Below are positions 33,701 to 44,431 of a stretch of 64,000 nucleotides of DNA, in pieces. The notes beneath the pieces are model-generated. The model was not told the DNA's origin. It searched no databases and saw only the letters and a list, made by a program, of their open reading frames with translations. Origin of the DNA: Apiotrichum sp. Y4204 (taxonomy: Eukaryota; Basidiomycota; Tremellomycetes; Trichosporonales; Trichosporonaceae). The stretch's first letter is position 1. Each line of letters opens with the position of its first letter. The stretch lies in assembly GCA_025531455.1 (NCBI GenBank), contig JAMYHL010000003.1, positions 496,001 to 560,000 of the forward strand. Direction: 5' to 3'. The translations under genes and the position numbers were made by a program.

Positions 33701-34403
33701 AGTCAGTTGAAGGGACGGCCGACGCTGCCGCTGGGAACGACCGTCGGGAGCGGCCTGCCTCACAACCATTCACGGGAACCAGTCTCCTCGGTGCGGCTGT
33801 TGCCTCCTTGCTTGTGGGCAGATCCAGTCCGAATCTTGGAATGCATTTTAATCCGTTTGGGGAGACTTTGGGGCAAGCAAGCCAGGATGCACCCATGTGG
33901 TGCTCACTCAACACCGAGCGCCCGCCGGGCGGACCTGACCCCGAGCCGCCAGTGCCTGGTCTATCTCGGCACACGACTCGCAAAGGCACTGCCGGACCTC
34001 GGCGTGCCTCAGCCCTGTTCCACGCCAGCGGTCCAGAGCACCGCACTGGTCCGTGGCTGTGCGGACATCTGGGCTGGACGGAGTGGGAGACAAGGCACGG
34101 AGGACGCGTCGAGATAGAGTTGGACGGAAAGATTTGAGTTTGAGGAGACTCTGGTGGCTCTTTGCCACCTGGGGGAGTCGCGGACCCACACACCCGGTGT
34201 CGATTTCGGCATCTTGTGACCATTGAACCGTTGAACGGTCGGCCATCTCCGCGAGCCGCGAACGAGTGACCCTTCCATCATCGGCCCGCTCCGATTCCCA
34301 CGAGCACAACACCACATGCGCACAATACGCTGTGCGCGATTGGTGTCGTATTGTTCTAGCTATCGCACCAATTGCACCACAAGGTCTCTCTACACGTGAA
34401 GCC
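30708..34403. other. 3.7 kb region without a recognisable gene
   Basis: The largest empty block. It lies between divergent genes (Thr/Cys protein on the left, IlvD dehydratase on the right). It has a T run of about 12-13 near 32118-32130 and a TATA-like TTATAT near 32277. Several overlapping frames are open in 33.4-34.2 kb on both strands, but they match each other only through base composition and show no domain. It could hold a long non-coding RNA, a decayed gene or simply large promoters. Confidence 0.5.
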
Positions 34404-36375
34404 ATGATGTTCGCTTCTCGGGATGCCAGCGGGGAGCCGTCGGGTCTTCGGGCAGGTAAGCTGTTCGGCTGTAGTTTAGTCCTGTGCCAAAGGGGTGTTT
34501 GACCCTAACCTGTTCAGGACTGACAAACTACGGCGACGACGAGTTTGCGCTCTTCCTGCGCAAGGCGTTCATCAAAGGGGCGGGATATTCTGACGACGCG
34601 CTGGATCGGCGCATTGTCGGTGTTGTTGACACTCAGGTATGTCTCACTCTGACATGTGCTTGGCAGGATACGAGTTGACATCCGAAGAGCGGCTACAACC
34701 CATGCCACGCGAATGTCCCACAGCTGCTCGACGCAGTCAAGCGCGGCGTGATGCTGCAGGGCTGTCTGCCAGTCCTGTTCCCGACGATCTCGCTGCACGA
34801 GTCGTTCGCGCACCCGACCTCGATTTTCTTCGAAATCTCATGAGCATGGATACAGAGGAGATGATCCGCGCGGCGCCGATGGACGCCGTGGTCCTTATCG
34901 GGGGATGTGACAAGACGGTTCCGGCCCAGCTCATGGGCGCCATCAGCGCTGATGTTCCCGCTATCCAGCTTGTCGTCGGGCCAATGGTCACCGGCTCCCA
35001 CCGCGGGACACGCGTAGGCGCGTGCACTGACTGCAGGGGATACTGGGCAAAGTACCGCGCCGGGGAGATTGATCTCGAGGAGATTGGGAATGTCGGAAAT
35101 GAGCTGGTACCGAGCTCTGGTGTGAGTCCACATAGGACTGTCTCTTCGTGCTCATGGCCAGACTTGCGGGGTGATGGGGACAGCGTCCACAATGGCATGC
35201 ATCACCGAAGCGCTTGGCATCTCACCGCTGGGCAGTGCCTGTCCCCCGGCAAACGGGTCGCAGCGGCTGCGCGTCGCGGAGATGACGGGACGGCTGGCAG
35301 CGAAGGGCATCCCGCGCCCAAGCGAGGTGCTGAGCCGCAAGTCGTTCGAGAACGCCATCACTGTCCTCCAGGCGATTGGGGGAAGCACCAACGCGATCGT
35401 GCACCTCCTTGCTATTGCCGGACGCGTCGAGGGCCTGGATCTTACGCTGGACGACTTTGATGCTATTGGGAGGCGTACCCCGCTCCTCGTGGATCTCAAA
35501 CCGAGCGGCGCAAACTACATGGAGGATTTTTACAGGGTGAGGATGAACGGGAGCATCATGGCTGATACCAGGCTGGGGGTGTTCCAACGCTGCTTCACGA
35601 GCTCCGGCCCCTCCTCCACCTGAACGCTAAGACAGTAACGGGCCGGACCCTAGGCGAGGAGTTGGATGCCCAGCCACCGACATTCCTGCAATCCATCGTC
35701 CGGCCTTTCACAGACCCCATTGTAGCCATCGCCTCCCTCATTGTCCTCCGCGGCAACCTCGCGCCAGACGGCGCCGTGCTCAAGCAATCGGCCATGTCCG
35801 CGACGCTCAAGCGCCACAAGGGGCGCGCCGTGGTGTTCAAAGATGCGGACGACATGCTCGCCCGTATCGACGATCCCGATCTCCCCGTGGACGCAAGTAG
35901 CGTGTAAGTGCTTGTTGCAAACTACACTGACTACACTGACATTATCAGCCTAGTCCTGCAGAACATTGGGCCCGTCGGACACCCCGGCATGCCGGAAGCA
36001 GGCTACCTCCCGATCCCGAAGAAGCTCGCGCGCGCCGGCGTGAAGGACATGCTGCGAATCTCGGACGGGCGGATGAGCGGCACGGCGAGCGGCGCGGTCG
36101 TGCTGCACGTTGCGCCCGAGGCGGCTGTTGGCGGTCCCTTGGCTGTCGTGCGGGACGGGGACGAGATTGAGCTGGATGTCGAGAGCCGGCGGCTGGAACT
36201 GTGTGTGCCGCGAACTGAGTTGGAGGAGAGGTTGGCGCAGTGGAGGGAGGTCCATCAGGATGGGAAGGGGAGGAAACGGCCAAAGAGAGGATATCGGCGC
36301 CTGTACCATGACCACGTCACGCAGGCCGACACAGGCTCAGACTTTGACTTCCTCCGGAGCGATGGTGGTGACTAG
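34404..36375 (+). CDS. IlvD/Edd-family dehydratase with one apparent frameshift
   Basis: Family enzymes dehydrate dihydroxy-acids or sugar acids with an Fe-S cluster and Mg2+ (Ilv3, 6-phosphogluconate or aldonate dehydratases). Exons 34404-34455, 34518-34636, 34688-35121, 35162-35536, 35572-35903 and 35949-36375. Motifs: LTNYGDDEFALF, SGYNPCHANVPQ (cluster Cys), LIGGCDKTVPAQLMGA (Cys), ACTDCRGYW, TCGVMGTASTMAC (Cys), AIGGSTNAIVHLLAIAG, GNLAPDGAVLK, GPVGHPGMPE and RISDGRMSGTASGAV. In exon 3 the frame breaks near 34826-34831. Reading on from HESFAHPTSIFF meets TGA at 34841-34843, whereas the family continuation RNLMSMDTEEM lies one frame over, as if one base were missing. Everything after is intact. 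Either a young pseudogene or an assembly error. It resembles sugar-acid dehydratases more than mitochondrial Ilv3; substrate unknown. Confidence 0.83.
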
Positions 36376-36508
36376 CAGAACGGAACGACAGCACAACACA
36401 ACATGTGAATTGCATAGGAAGTACAGCTCGTGCTGCGCAACAAAGCCCGAGCGCTGTTGGCTGCCGAAGTGTTCGCCCTTCTCACCCTGCCCACATGATG
36501 AGGTTAGA

Positions 36509-38168
36509 TCAAGAGGGTATATTCCGAGGGTGCTGGTCTTCAATAAGCAGACCCATATCCTCTTCCTGGCGGTATCGGCGGCGAGGGAGAGATTGTTCCG
36601 GGGTTGGAGCTGATGGGGGTTGCGTAGATGGTGCGGCTGTCGTCGACGACGTAGCTGGAGCAGCGGTGCTCGACATGAGATCTGTCGATGAAGCTCTCCC
36701 TATGTTTGACGGAGAGGCTTTTGAGCCATCGTGGGTGACCACCGGTGCAATATGGTCGTTCTTGAACGGCACCACCGGGGGTTCATTTTGTAAGCTCAAA
36801 GACGAGGAGGACATCATGCCTTCCTGGAGGACTCGCCTGAGAAGTATCAACTGCACGTTCGTCCATCCTGTAAAGCACTTACGTATCAACTCCTTTGTGT
36901 TCAGCTGTCGCTCGTCTTCTGCAAAACAGCCATAAGCCGCAGGCGATAATCAAGAGAGCGACGACACTGCCAACCTAATGTCAACCTTAACCGGTCATCA
37001 GTTGGTAAACCTTACAACAGCTCCAGCGATTGCGCCCGGTGAGACCTTTCTTCTCCCTTGAGCTGCTCTCGCCATTTCTGAGGTCGACGCTGGTCCATCA
37101 GCTGTCGTTGATTCAGACAATGCCGGCGTGCTTGTGAGGACGTCACCTGACGCCGATGAAGAAGGGATCGAGTTGGGATCACTACAGTAAGAGAACTTGT
37201 CGGACAGGTCCAGGTGGGAACCACTTACAAATAATACAATGTCGCAGGGTTGAACTCAATCGGAACGGCAGTCGTATTGGATTCTACTCTGAGGGCATAC
37301 TGGATCTCCGGATCGAGTGACAGAAAGAGGAGGGTCACATTCGAGAACGCTGAAACCGTCGGAAACAGCGGGAAATATCGCTCTGTTGAGGACATGCTCA
37401 GTATCGCGGTGACCGGAGCCGTCAAAGTAGTCGAATTGATGGCATTCCCGCTCAGCATCACAGCTGACACGCCAAGACGAATAGGATACTCTCTTGACAT
37501 GGAACTCCTGGTCGTATCTATAAGTAATCGGTTAGCGGCCGGTGATACTTGAAACAAACGCCGTCGTCCGCTCACCAGGCTGTCCTGCGGAAGTTTGCCG
37601 ACGGTCGATCGCCATCCCGCGTTCTGGATTGCTGGTCATCGTCATTGTCGACATTTCCTCAAAGCTTTGCCTTGTAAAGCAATCAGCAACATAAGGAGTT
37701 TGGGGAGACTCACGCCCTTGTTTTCACTGTAAATGTCAGGGTGATCGACTTCAACTCCACTTCCTCTTCAGGATCAAGTGAGGTGACTTGAAGAATGGTG
37801 CTCCAGTCGTACCCCCCCATGTCTCTCAGAATGGATGCAGTTGACAACTGCTCGCGAGTGGGGTAATAATAGTCTCGGAAGTTATAGGAGTTCCATTTTG
37901 CCTGGGATGATCCAGATGCAGACACTTGCAGGCCAGAGCCGACCCACGGAAAGATGATGAATGCCCCCGTCTTGTTGGTGACCATGGTGCCTGTGTCCTT
38001 CTCAAATCCCGTTGCTGGAAGCCGTGGAATCCACCCTTCGCTGTAATTAAACATTGGATGAAGCGCCGGGAATGTCATCTTGTATTCGATGTTGTGGTAT
38101 GTTGAAGATTGAGCGAGGACTGTCACGGCCATAGCCACCGTCACCATCAGAGCTCGAAGAAACAGCAT
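36509..38168 (-). CDS. single-pass membrane protein, receptor-like, paralogue A
   Basis: Six exons (minus): 38168-37714, 37670-37576, 37517-37229, 37181-37016, 36974-36883 and 36836-36509, exactly 474 residues. Signal peptide MLFLRALMVTVAMAVTVLA is followed by an extracellular domain with several N-glycosylation sites and a beta-rich look (GAFIIFPWVGSGLQV, NVTLLFLSLDP). Then come a Ser/Thr stalk (SSSASGDVLTSTP), a transmembrane helix (GAIAGAVVGSVVALLIIACG, about 329-352), a CRRR stop-transfer and a roughly 120-residue Ser/Thr/Pro cytoplasmic tail ending with RYRQEEDMGLLIE. It forms a divergent pair with the next gene, sharing gene structure and sequence. No named domain recognised. The layout resembles orphan receptor-like membrane proteins of basidiomycetes and wall-stress sensors; function not known. 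Confidence 0.8.
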
Positions 38169-38817
38169 GGTCGATTGAGTGGGATCGAGTGGAGTACGAC
38201 GGTGATGGCCCGTTCGATGGATGAGGATGTAGCTTCATGATTGACAACAGACCACTCAATCGCTCCATCGCCCACTTCGGAGGCTCACATGTTCGTTCAT
38301 CAGTGTACTTCTGAGCCCCACCCGCACTAATGCACCGCGGTGCCCGTAAGAATTCACACGGATGATGTGCCTTGCCCTCGGCACAAGGCCAAAGTTTTGA
38401 GGGAACTAGAGATCTCGGGCACAGAGGCATTGTCATCGAGACAGACACACTGTACCTGCATCGATCTCGGGAGAGGGCTACTTGTGGGCTGCTAGCCGTT
38501 GATACGGTTCATGGTTTAGTGAGGCGAACCATCTACATCAGAACGCTGAAACCACTTCTCAGGCACAACAACGTTACGCTCTGAGCTTGAGGTCTCTCTT
38601 GCGGGGCTTTTTGGACCGTGTGCCCCAAAGAAAGCTGCATTCACAGCGCTGTACTGTCCATGCGGTACGGCTAATCCTGGTGTACTTGTACCTCTTGCAC
38701 TGCAGCGATAACTTGTTGCGTGCACAGCAATGACATCTCCACTGGAGTACTGGAGGACAAATAAGTCAGCCTTTGCTTTGTGGTTCATGTGAGATTTTAC
38801 TGATAACAAGGCGCGCG
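38169..38817. promoter_or_regulatory. shared divergent promoter of the membrane-protein pair
   Basis: 649 bp between the start codons of the two paralogous membrane-protein genes. No TATA match was found at a convincing distance. It is the only place where co-regulation of the pair could be encoded. Confidence 0.5.
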
Positions 38818-40770
38818 ATGACCGGCCGTTCGACCTGGAAATTTCTACTTGTCTCAGCTTTTCTCCAGACTGCCAACGCACAGTCTCACAATGCCACCAT
38901 TCCGATTAACCTCTACTTCAACTGGACTGTCGACCTCACCGAAACGGGCCTGCGGCCTATTGGCGCGATCAGTCATGCAAGTGTACAAGTTCACTACCCA
39001 CAATACCCGCCATCACCTTTCGATACATACGACGATCTTCAATTTTACCAGGATAAGGATACGACGCTGGCGGTGAACTGGCACGGCTCCGCCGTTTTTG
39101 TCAGGGGGGCATATCCTCCCGAATCGGAATACACCATATCTCAGTACAAAGGATCGGAACCCCGCCATTCAGTAACTGCGATTCCATCAACGTCCTCAAA
39201 CAACGTCAATGCAGAGTTCATCTATTTCGCCAACAACACATATTATGGCGATAACCTCCCCAACAATGGCGCAGACCTTAGGGTCACAAGAGGCGGAAAT
39301 CAGCTCGCTCAAATCGATTCGTTTACCACCACTTTAGGCATGATATCTGACGCGTATGTACATGTTTGTGGTAACTCCCGACAAGACTCATCAATATAAC
39401 ATCGCAGTCCACGGTTTGAGGACGTTCCGCGTTCCACTCTCCTATTTACGAAAGACGGTGATGTTAACACCGATGCGACCGGGGTACTCCAGTTCAACTT
39501 ATTCCAACACTTGGACGGACAAGTGGCCGCCAATGTATCTCACACAACATGCGCGACTTGTGAGTATGCTTGCCATGCACAATACCCAATATAATATCAC
39601 CGAACCCTCACCAAACAACATTGTCTCGAGCCACATACATTGTCATTACTTTGTCAAAACCCAAGGTCCACCTGCTGACTGGCGAGTGGGACAGCAACCA
39701 GTTGCTTATCCTTCGTTGTGCTTGTCCTCGGGCGACGAGCTAACTATCAATGCTCCTGCCAACACGTCGTTTCTGGATATTCGTGGGCAGGTTCCGGCTC
39801 GCGATTTTCATCCAGAGCCAATCCTGTACTTCCGTCTCAAGCAGCAGCGCGGTGTCGTTTATTCAAGTACGACAAGCTTATCCAGGGACATCAAGATGTT
39901 CCCTGCTCAGTACTGTCTGGCTAATGTGTCACTGCTTCGGTTGACACTGGACCCCACGCTCAGGCACGTCATTACTCTATCTGCAGGCAATGGATCGTTG
40001 CCACTCCACAGTGCAGCATTTTACTCTGCTATTTGGTTAGTTATCCAACGAGAGACCAGGCTGACTGCTGGCAGGGACGGGAAGATTCGCAATGGTATGG
40101 AGGACGAAGCCAAGCCACCAGAGTCACCGGCGTCCTCGACACGTCCGGGAGTTATTGCAGGTGCCACTGTGAGTCCGACATGCTCCCACCCATACTCGAT
40201 GTTTCGTCTCGTTCGATTCCTAACAGCAAGGTGGGCGGTTTGCTTGGACTGATACTCCTTCTAATTGTGGTAGTCTTTATGAGACGACGGTCTCGTAGAC
40301 GCGCAAGCAAATCCAATGGCGCCGACAAGGAGCGACCTTTCGAGATCGATGGAGCCTGTCATTCAGAGTCATCCGACATCACAACAGGCCGAAGCTCTGG
40401 GGAACAACCAATGAGGTGAGCATCTTGGGATTCACATCCTGACAAGTACAGCAACACTGTTGTGAGACCAGCTTTGCAAACGGCTGCACCCACCACAAAG
40501 GATGGAGCTACGGCCAGAGGACGTCGGCCCATGGTTCCGATGAAATCGCAACAATCGATGGGAGGGCAGTTGACGCCCTTGCCTTCTCAGAGCACAACGT
40601 CGGCCGCTTTGGCAGCAAGCACCTCAGCAAACGAACCATGGGACGTACCAGAGGACGAGGCGGAGAGTGAGGACGACATCGATCTGGTTCCACCGTCCTA
40701 CAATCCCGAATGGGGCGCGGCGGCGCGAGAGCGTGGAGTTTATCATGATGATCGCAGGGTAGAACCCTAG
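38818..40770 (+). CDS. single-pass membrane protein, receptor-like, paralogue B
   Basis: Six exons: 38818-39353, 39408-39559, 39666-40035, 40075-40168, 40231-40415 and 40452-40770, exactly 551 residues. Signal peptide MTGRSTWKFLLVSAFLQTANA, then an ectodomain rich in N-glycosylation sites (NATIPIN, YFNWTVD, FANNTYYG), containing WHGSAVFVRG and ANVSLLRLTLDP. A short stalk (SPASSTRP) precedes the transmembrane helix: GVIAGAT, then VGGLLGLILLLIVVVF (about 378-400). A strong basic stop (MRRRSRRRASK) follows, then a 150-residue tail with an acidic cluster (EDEAESEDDID) and VPPSYNPEW, a PPxY motif that could bind WW-domain ubiquitin ligases such as Rsp5 (inference). The acceptor at 39665 was chosen because only it keeps the frame. 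Paralogous to its divergent neighbour. Confidence 0.82.
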
Positions 40771-41677
40771 TGTCAACGCGTCGATATCAGATAAAAGATG
40801 CTTATAGTCTTTTATGGTCTTTTACTTCACCTTCACTCCTCTTTTCCAAATTGTAGGCAACGTGAATAGAGCATGTCGCACTACAGTGTTCATGCTCAGT
40901 ATGGGTTTGCTTGCACAGCTTTGCAGTGAGATCAATCTGGACATGGTCCGCCCTGTCCAAGGGTGTTGAGCAGTGTCAGCGCGTCAGTCCTGAGAGCTGA
41001 ATGTAAGCTCGTGAGGAACGGAAGGTACAGTACCTTGTGGTGCCGCACAACATATCTCGGGGACTGTCAAAAGGGGATGTTTTAGCGAGGTTTCCACAAT
41101 GTCGCCGTGGGGTTGACCTGCTCACACTCGGCTGTTCTCATTCACGACTTGGTATCTGAAACAACCCGCAATCGGGCTGTGACATTGTTTCGTGACCAGC
41201 GAAACACCGGAACTTAGAGGAAACACTTGAGAGCGGAAACTCCTACACTTATGGGCAGCTACGCCAATGTCCATGTGACGCTGAAGACCTTCATGGACCT
41301 GTAACACCTGTGTCACAACATCACCAGGCGGGGGCGAGCTACGGAGGATGTCGTCAAAGACATCCATGTGTGGTTGCAATCTCCAGATCTGGATCTCCAG
41401 CTCTCTATCCTGTACATCGTTCGTCTGGGTAGGTTTGGGGAGATCGGAGAGTTACAGGTGCCCTAGAGCGCAAGGAACCTCAACCCCCTGGTGAATCACT
41501 CACAGGAGATGTACAATGAGTATCTCTCGGCAGGAAACGTCCGAGAACCGCAAGTCTGCTTCCTCAAGGTTCCGGTTGCCGCTTTCTTGAAACGGTTTAA
41601 ATACCGAACATGCAGCGCGACAGATCTCTTGCACACATTGCCCAGCTTCTGCCCAAGCTACACTCCCAGCCCGCAAT
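40771..41677. other. intergenic, promoter of GH18 gene
   Basis: About 0.9 kb. No gene seen. It holds the TATA-like element of the GH18 gene at its right end. Confidence 0.5.
41596..41603 (+). promoter_or_regulatory. TATA-like element of GH18 gene
   Basis: TTTAAATA inside the near-palindrome CGGTTTAAATACCG, about 75 bp upstream of the start codon. Confidence 0.5.
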
Positions 41678-42754
41678 ATGCGTGTCGCTAGCTTGGCCAC
41701 TCTTGCGGTGGCGCCTCTATTTGTTGCTGCCAACCCCATTCCCGATGCGGACGCGCCAGTAACAGTCATTCCGAACGCGCAGCATGCAGATATCCCAGAC
41801 CCGAAAGCAGCAACACCGCCATGTGACTCTGCAGCACCGAAGCTCGACCCGCGCGCCGCAGCGTTCGGCCTCCCTCGACTCGTCATCTACGCGCAGTCTC
41901 TATACCGCGACAACACGCTCGTGTCGCTCCTTCCTCTTCTCGAGTCACAGAAGGTCGCTTTGACCCACCTCATTCTCGCCGCGCTTCATATCAATGGCGA
42001 TGGGAAGGGGGCAATCCACCTCAATGACCACAACATCGACGACCCAATGTTCAACGACCTCTGGCAGCAGGTTGACCAGTTTCGCAAGGCTGGCATTCCT
42101 ATTATCGGCATGGTCGGCGGTGCGGGGCCAGGATCGTTTGCGAAGGACACGCTCGACGCGCCGGACGAGGAGACCTTCCGCAGATACTACACGCCGCTCG
42201 CCGATGCGGTCCGCAAGCACAAGCTGCAGGGCCTTGACCTTGACGTCGAGCAGAAAATGAGCCAGGGGGGCATTGAGCGTCTTATCACAACCCTGCGGAA
42301 GGACTTTGGGCCCAGGTTTATCATAACACTCACCCCCGTTGCGACCGAGCTCTCAGGCGGCGGCACCCTTTCGGGCATTGACTACATGGCGCTCGAGAAG
42401 AAGCTGGGCCATGAGATTGCGTGGTACAATGCGCAGTTTTATAATGGGTGGGGATCCATGGTCGACACGAGCCAGTTTGACGCCATGATCAAACACGGCT
42501 TCAAGTCCGGCCGCATCGTCGCTGGGTCGCTCACCAACCCGCGGAATGGCAACGGCTACATCCCGCCCGAGGACATCCACAAGACTTTCTCCCAGCTCCA
42601 AAACAAATACGGCACCCTTGGCGGTATCTTCGGATGGGAGTACTTCAACTCGATGCCCGGCAACTCTTCTCGGCCATGGGAGTGGGCGGAAAACATCACT
42701 TCCTTCCTCCGCCCCAACTTCAAGCCAGAGCCAAACCCGTGCCCGATCATGTAA
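41678..42754 (+). CDS. secreted GH18 glycoside hydrolase
   Basis: Chitinase/endo-N-acetylglucosaminidase superfamily enzyme, 358 residues in one exon, rare in this window. Signal peptide MRVASLATLAVAPLFVAA is followed by a short Asp/Pro-rich pro-region and the barrel from RLVIYAQSLYRDN. GH18 elements: THLILAALHIN (strand 2), IPIIGMVGGAGPGSF (the SxGG-type strand 3), and LQGLDLDVEQ, matching DGxDxDxE except that the first Asp is Gln. The catalytic Glu and the Asp two residues before it are kept. Later come YNAQFYNGWG and GGIFGWEYFNSMPG with the C-terminal Trp. Likely acts on cell-wall chitin or on N-glycans as the endoglycosidase branch does; the substrate cannot be chosen from sequence. Confidence 0.9.
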   Translation: MRVASLATLAVAPLFVAANPIPDADAPVTVIPNAQHADIPDPKAATPPCDSAAPKLDPRAAAFGLPRLVIYAQSLYRDNTLVSLLPLLESQKVALTHLILAALHINGDGKGAIHLNDHNIDDPMFNDLWQQVDQFRKAGIPIIGMVGGAGPGSFAKDTLDAPDEETFRRYYTPLADAVRKHKLQGLDLDVEQKMSQGGIERLITTLRKDFGPRFIITLTPVATELSGGGTLSGIDYMALEKKLGHEIAWYNAQFYNGWGSMVDTSQFDAMIKHGFKSGRIVAGSLTNPRNGNGYIPPEDIHKTFSQLQNKYGTLGGIFGWEYFNSMPGNSSRPWEWAENITSFLRPNFKPEPNPCPIM

Positions 42755-43641
42755 CGGCAAAGCCCACGCACATAAAGGTTACCCAGCAGCGCGCGCCCAC
42801 CCAATATGTAGATGTAGTCAGATGTATTCGGACCTTGATGCCCTCCCAAACCGTCTTCTGTTTCGTCAATGATGACTGTCGCTGTGGAAAGTAGAGCTCC
42901 CACAAGCCGGAGAACAGTACGAGCAATGCTGAGGAGCACATCTTGTCGGACCAGTCCCAGGGCTAAAAGGGCAGTTCGTCCCAGCCCGATTCAACAAGCA
43001 TGGAATGGAACGTATCTTTCACGCCGCGCCGTTCGGCGCCTTGCTGGTCTCAGGTAGACGGGTACTTCACCGTCTCAAAGTCGTTCCGCATCAGGCGACA
43101 CTTGCTCCAGCGCCTTTGGGACCTCGTTGCGTGCGAGGGATATCCGAGCTGAAGGACACTACTAAACAGGATACGGGCAAGCGGGGGTGTGATGTGTCGA
43201 GCCAATGAGTCGCGTCGTGTACGGCAGCCGGAGGCTTTCGGGGCTGATAAGATCGGAGGATCAAATTCAGGAGGTTGATAATGGGCAATGTCAAATTCAT
43301 GTCGTCAATCCGGTTGTGATCAGCTCATGATGCTTACCGGGTGTTCTTGAATGCATCCTCGCAAAACTGTCAGCTTGTCAGTACGTTGCCTCAGTGTTCT
43401 GCGAGACGAAGAGAGAAGTAGGGGCCTGAAAGGGATGTGCAACAAACGTGGCTTGGAGGTGTTCGGGACGTTCGGGGGATATAGGACTGCCGGGCTGCCG
43501 GTTTGCCACCAAACTTCGGAAGAAGCGGACTGATAACCCGCGCCACTCGCACACACAGAGCTCGCACACACACAAACCACCAAAATCATCTCATCATCAG
43601 CAGCAACGACCACTCCCGACATCGTTCTCCCCACCTCCACA
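42755..43641. other. intergenic, bZIP promoter
   Basis: About 0.9 kb. No gene recognised. The final 90 bases (43550-43641) are C/A-rich, consistent with the leader of the bZIP gene. Confidence 0.5.
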
Positions 43642-44431
43642 ATGGTCCGCGGCCGCAGCATCGATAAGACTCTGCCCGTGACGCGCTCGCTCACCGCCGC
43701 GCGGAACTACCGCGCCCGCAAGGCAAACCATCTCGTGCGTCCTGCTGGAATGCTGTTTCTCACACCAGAAATATCTCGAGGACGAGGTCGCCCGCCTGAA
43801 CGAGGAGAATGCCGCGCTGCGGGACGAGGTTGCTGCACTACGTTCCGGGACTGGCTGTTCCTGTGCAGGGTCGGATACGCGCCAGATGGAGGTGGTTGCC
43901 GAGGCGAGGGAACAACTCGTCGGCGTGCTCCGGACTCTCGACCGCGAGATGTTCAGTCTTGGTGGCTTGGTGGGCAAACTTGAAGCTGTGATGGCTCCGT
44001 CTCAACGGAATGACGCACTTCATGCATCCCTCTCGACTGAACCGAGCCCGAAACAAAGGGATGCAAATGGATCGCGCCCCGTCACCGACAATTCTCAGCA
44101 TCCTCATCCCTCCCGCCAAAGCTCAGTGCCCCCATCGTCTAGACTCTCCTCACCCCGCTCGCCACCGCTTCGCTATCCACCGCCACGACCAGGCCTAGAC
44201 CCGAACTGCTGTTCTGGCCTCTTTGACTGTTCCACACTCCTCGACGCCCCAGTGGATGTGCGGCCCGTGAACCGCGTTCGGCCCAGCTCGAGTCGGGGGC
44301 AAAGAGACGGGATTGGGGTGGCGTCGCCACCGCAAGAGTCGCTGCGCTCGTCCACGAATGGATCATCGTCGAGGAACCCGGTGGACCAGTGCTGCCTCGG
44401 GCTTGTGGAGTGCTCCGACTTGGGCAGCTAG
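43642..44431 (+). CDS. bZIP transcription factor with duplicated Cys motif
   Basis: Exons 43642-43734 and 43769-44431 (34-nt intron) give 251 residues. Only splicing completes the bZIP: basic region SLTAARNYRARKANHL, then a leucine zipper with Leu 34, 41, 48 and 55 in exact heptads (KYLEDEVARLNEENAALRDE). The basic part resembles Yap-type factors (AxxxFRxRKxxHLxxLE) with Tyr in place of Phe. After the zipper comes GCSCAGS, then a second helix (EAREQLVGVLRTLDREMF). A Ser/Pro-rich linker leads to two copies of a short motif, NCCSGLFDCSTL and QCCLGLVECSDL, the second at the very C-terminus. Such Cys elements could sense redox state or bind a metal or Fe-S cluster, as in Yap1 or HapX; this is inference. 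Targets unknown. Confidence 0.88.

Noticed and set aside
33459..34223. Minus frame of 254 codons with overlapping plus frames (33662-34117, 33808-34137)
   Set aside because: Several frames on both strands are open together, the sign of GC-rich non-coding DNA; none shows a domain.
34639..35460. Plus frame of 273 codons taken as an independent gene start for the dehydratase
   Set aside because: Its first 50 residues do not match the family, while the other frame does; the switch of frame marks the frameshift, not a start.
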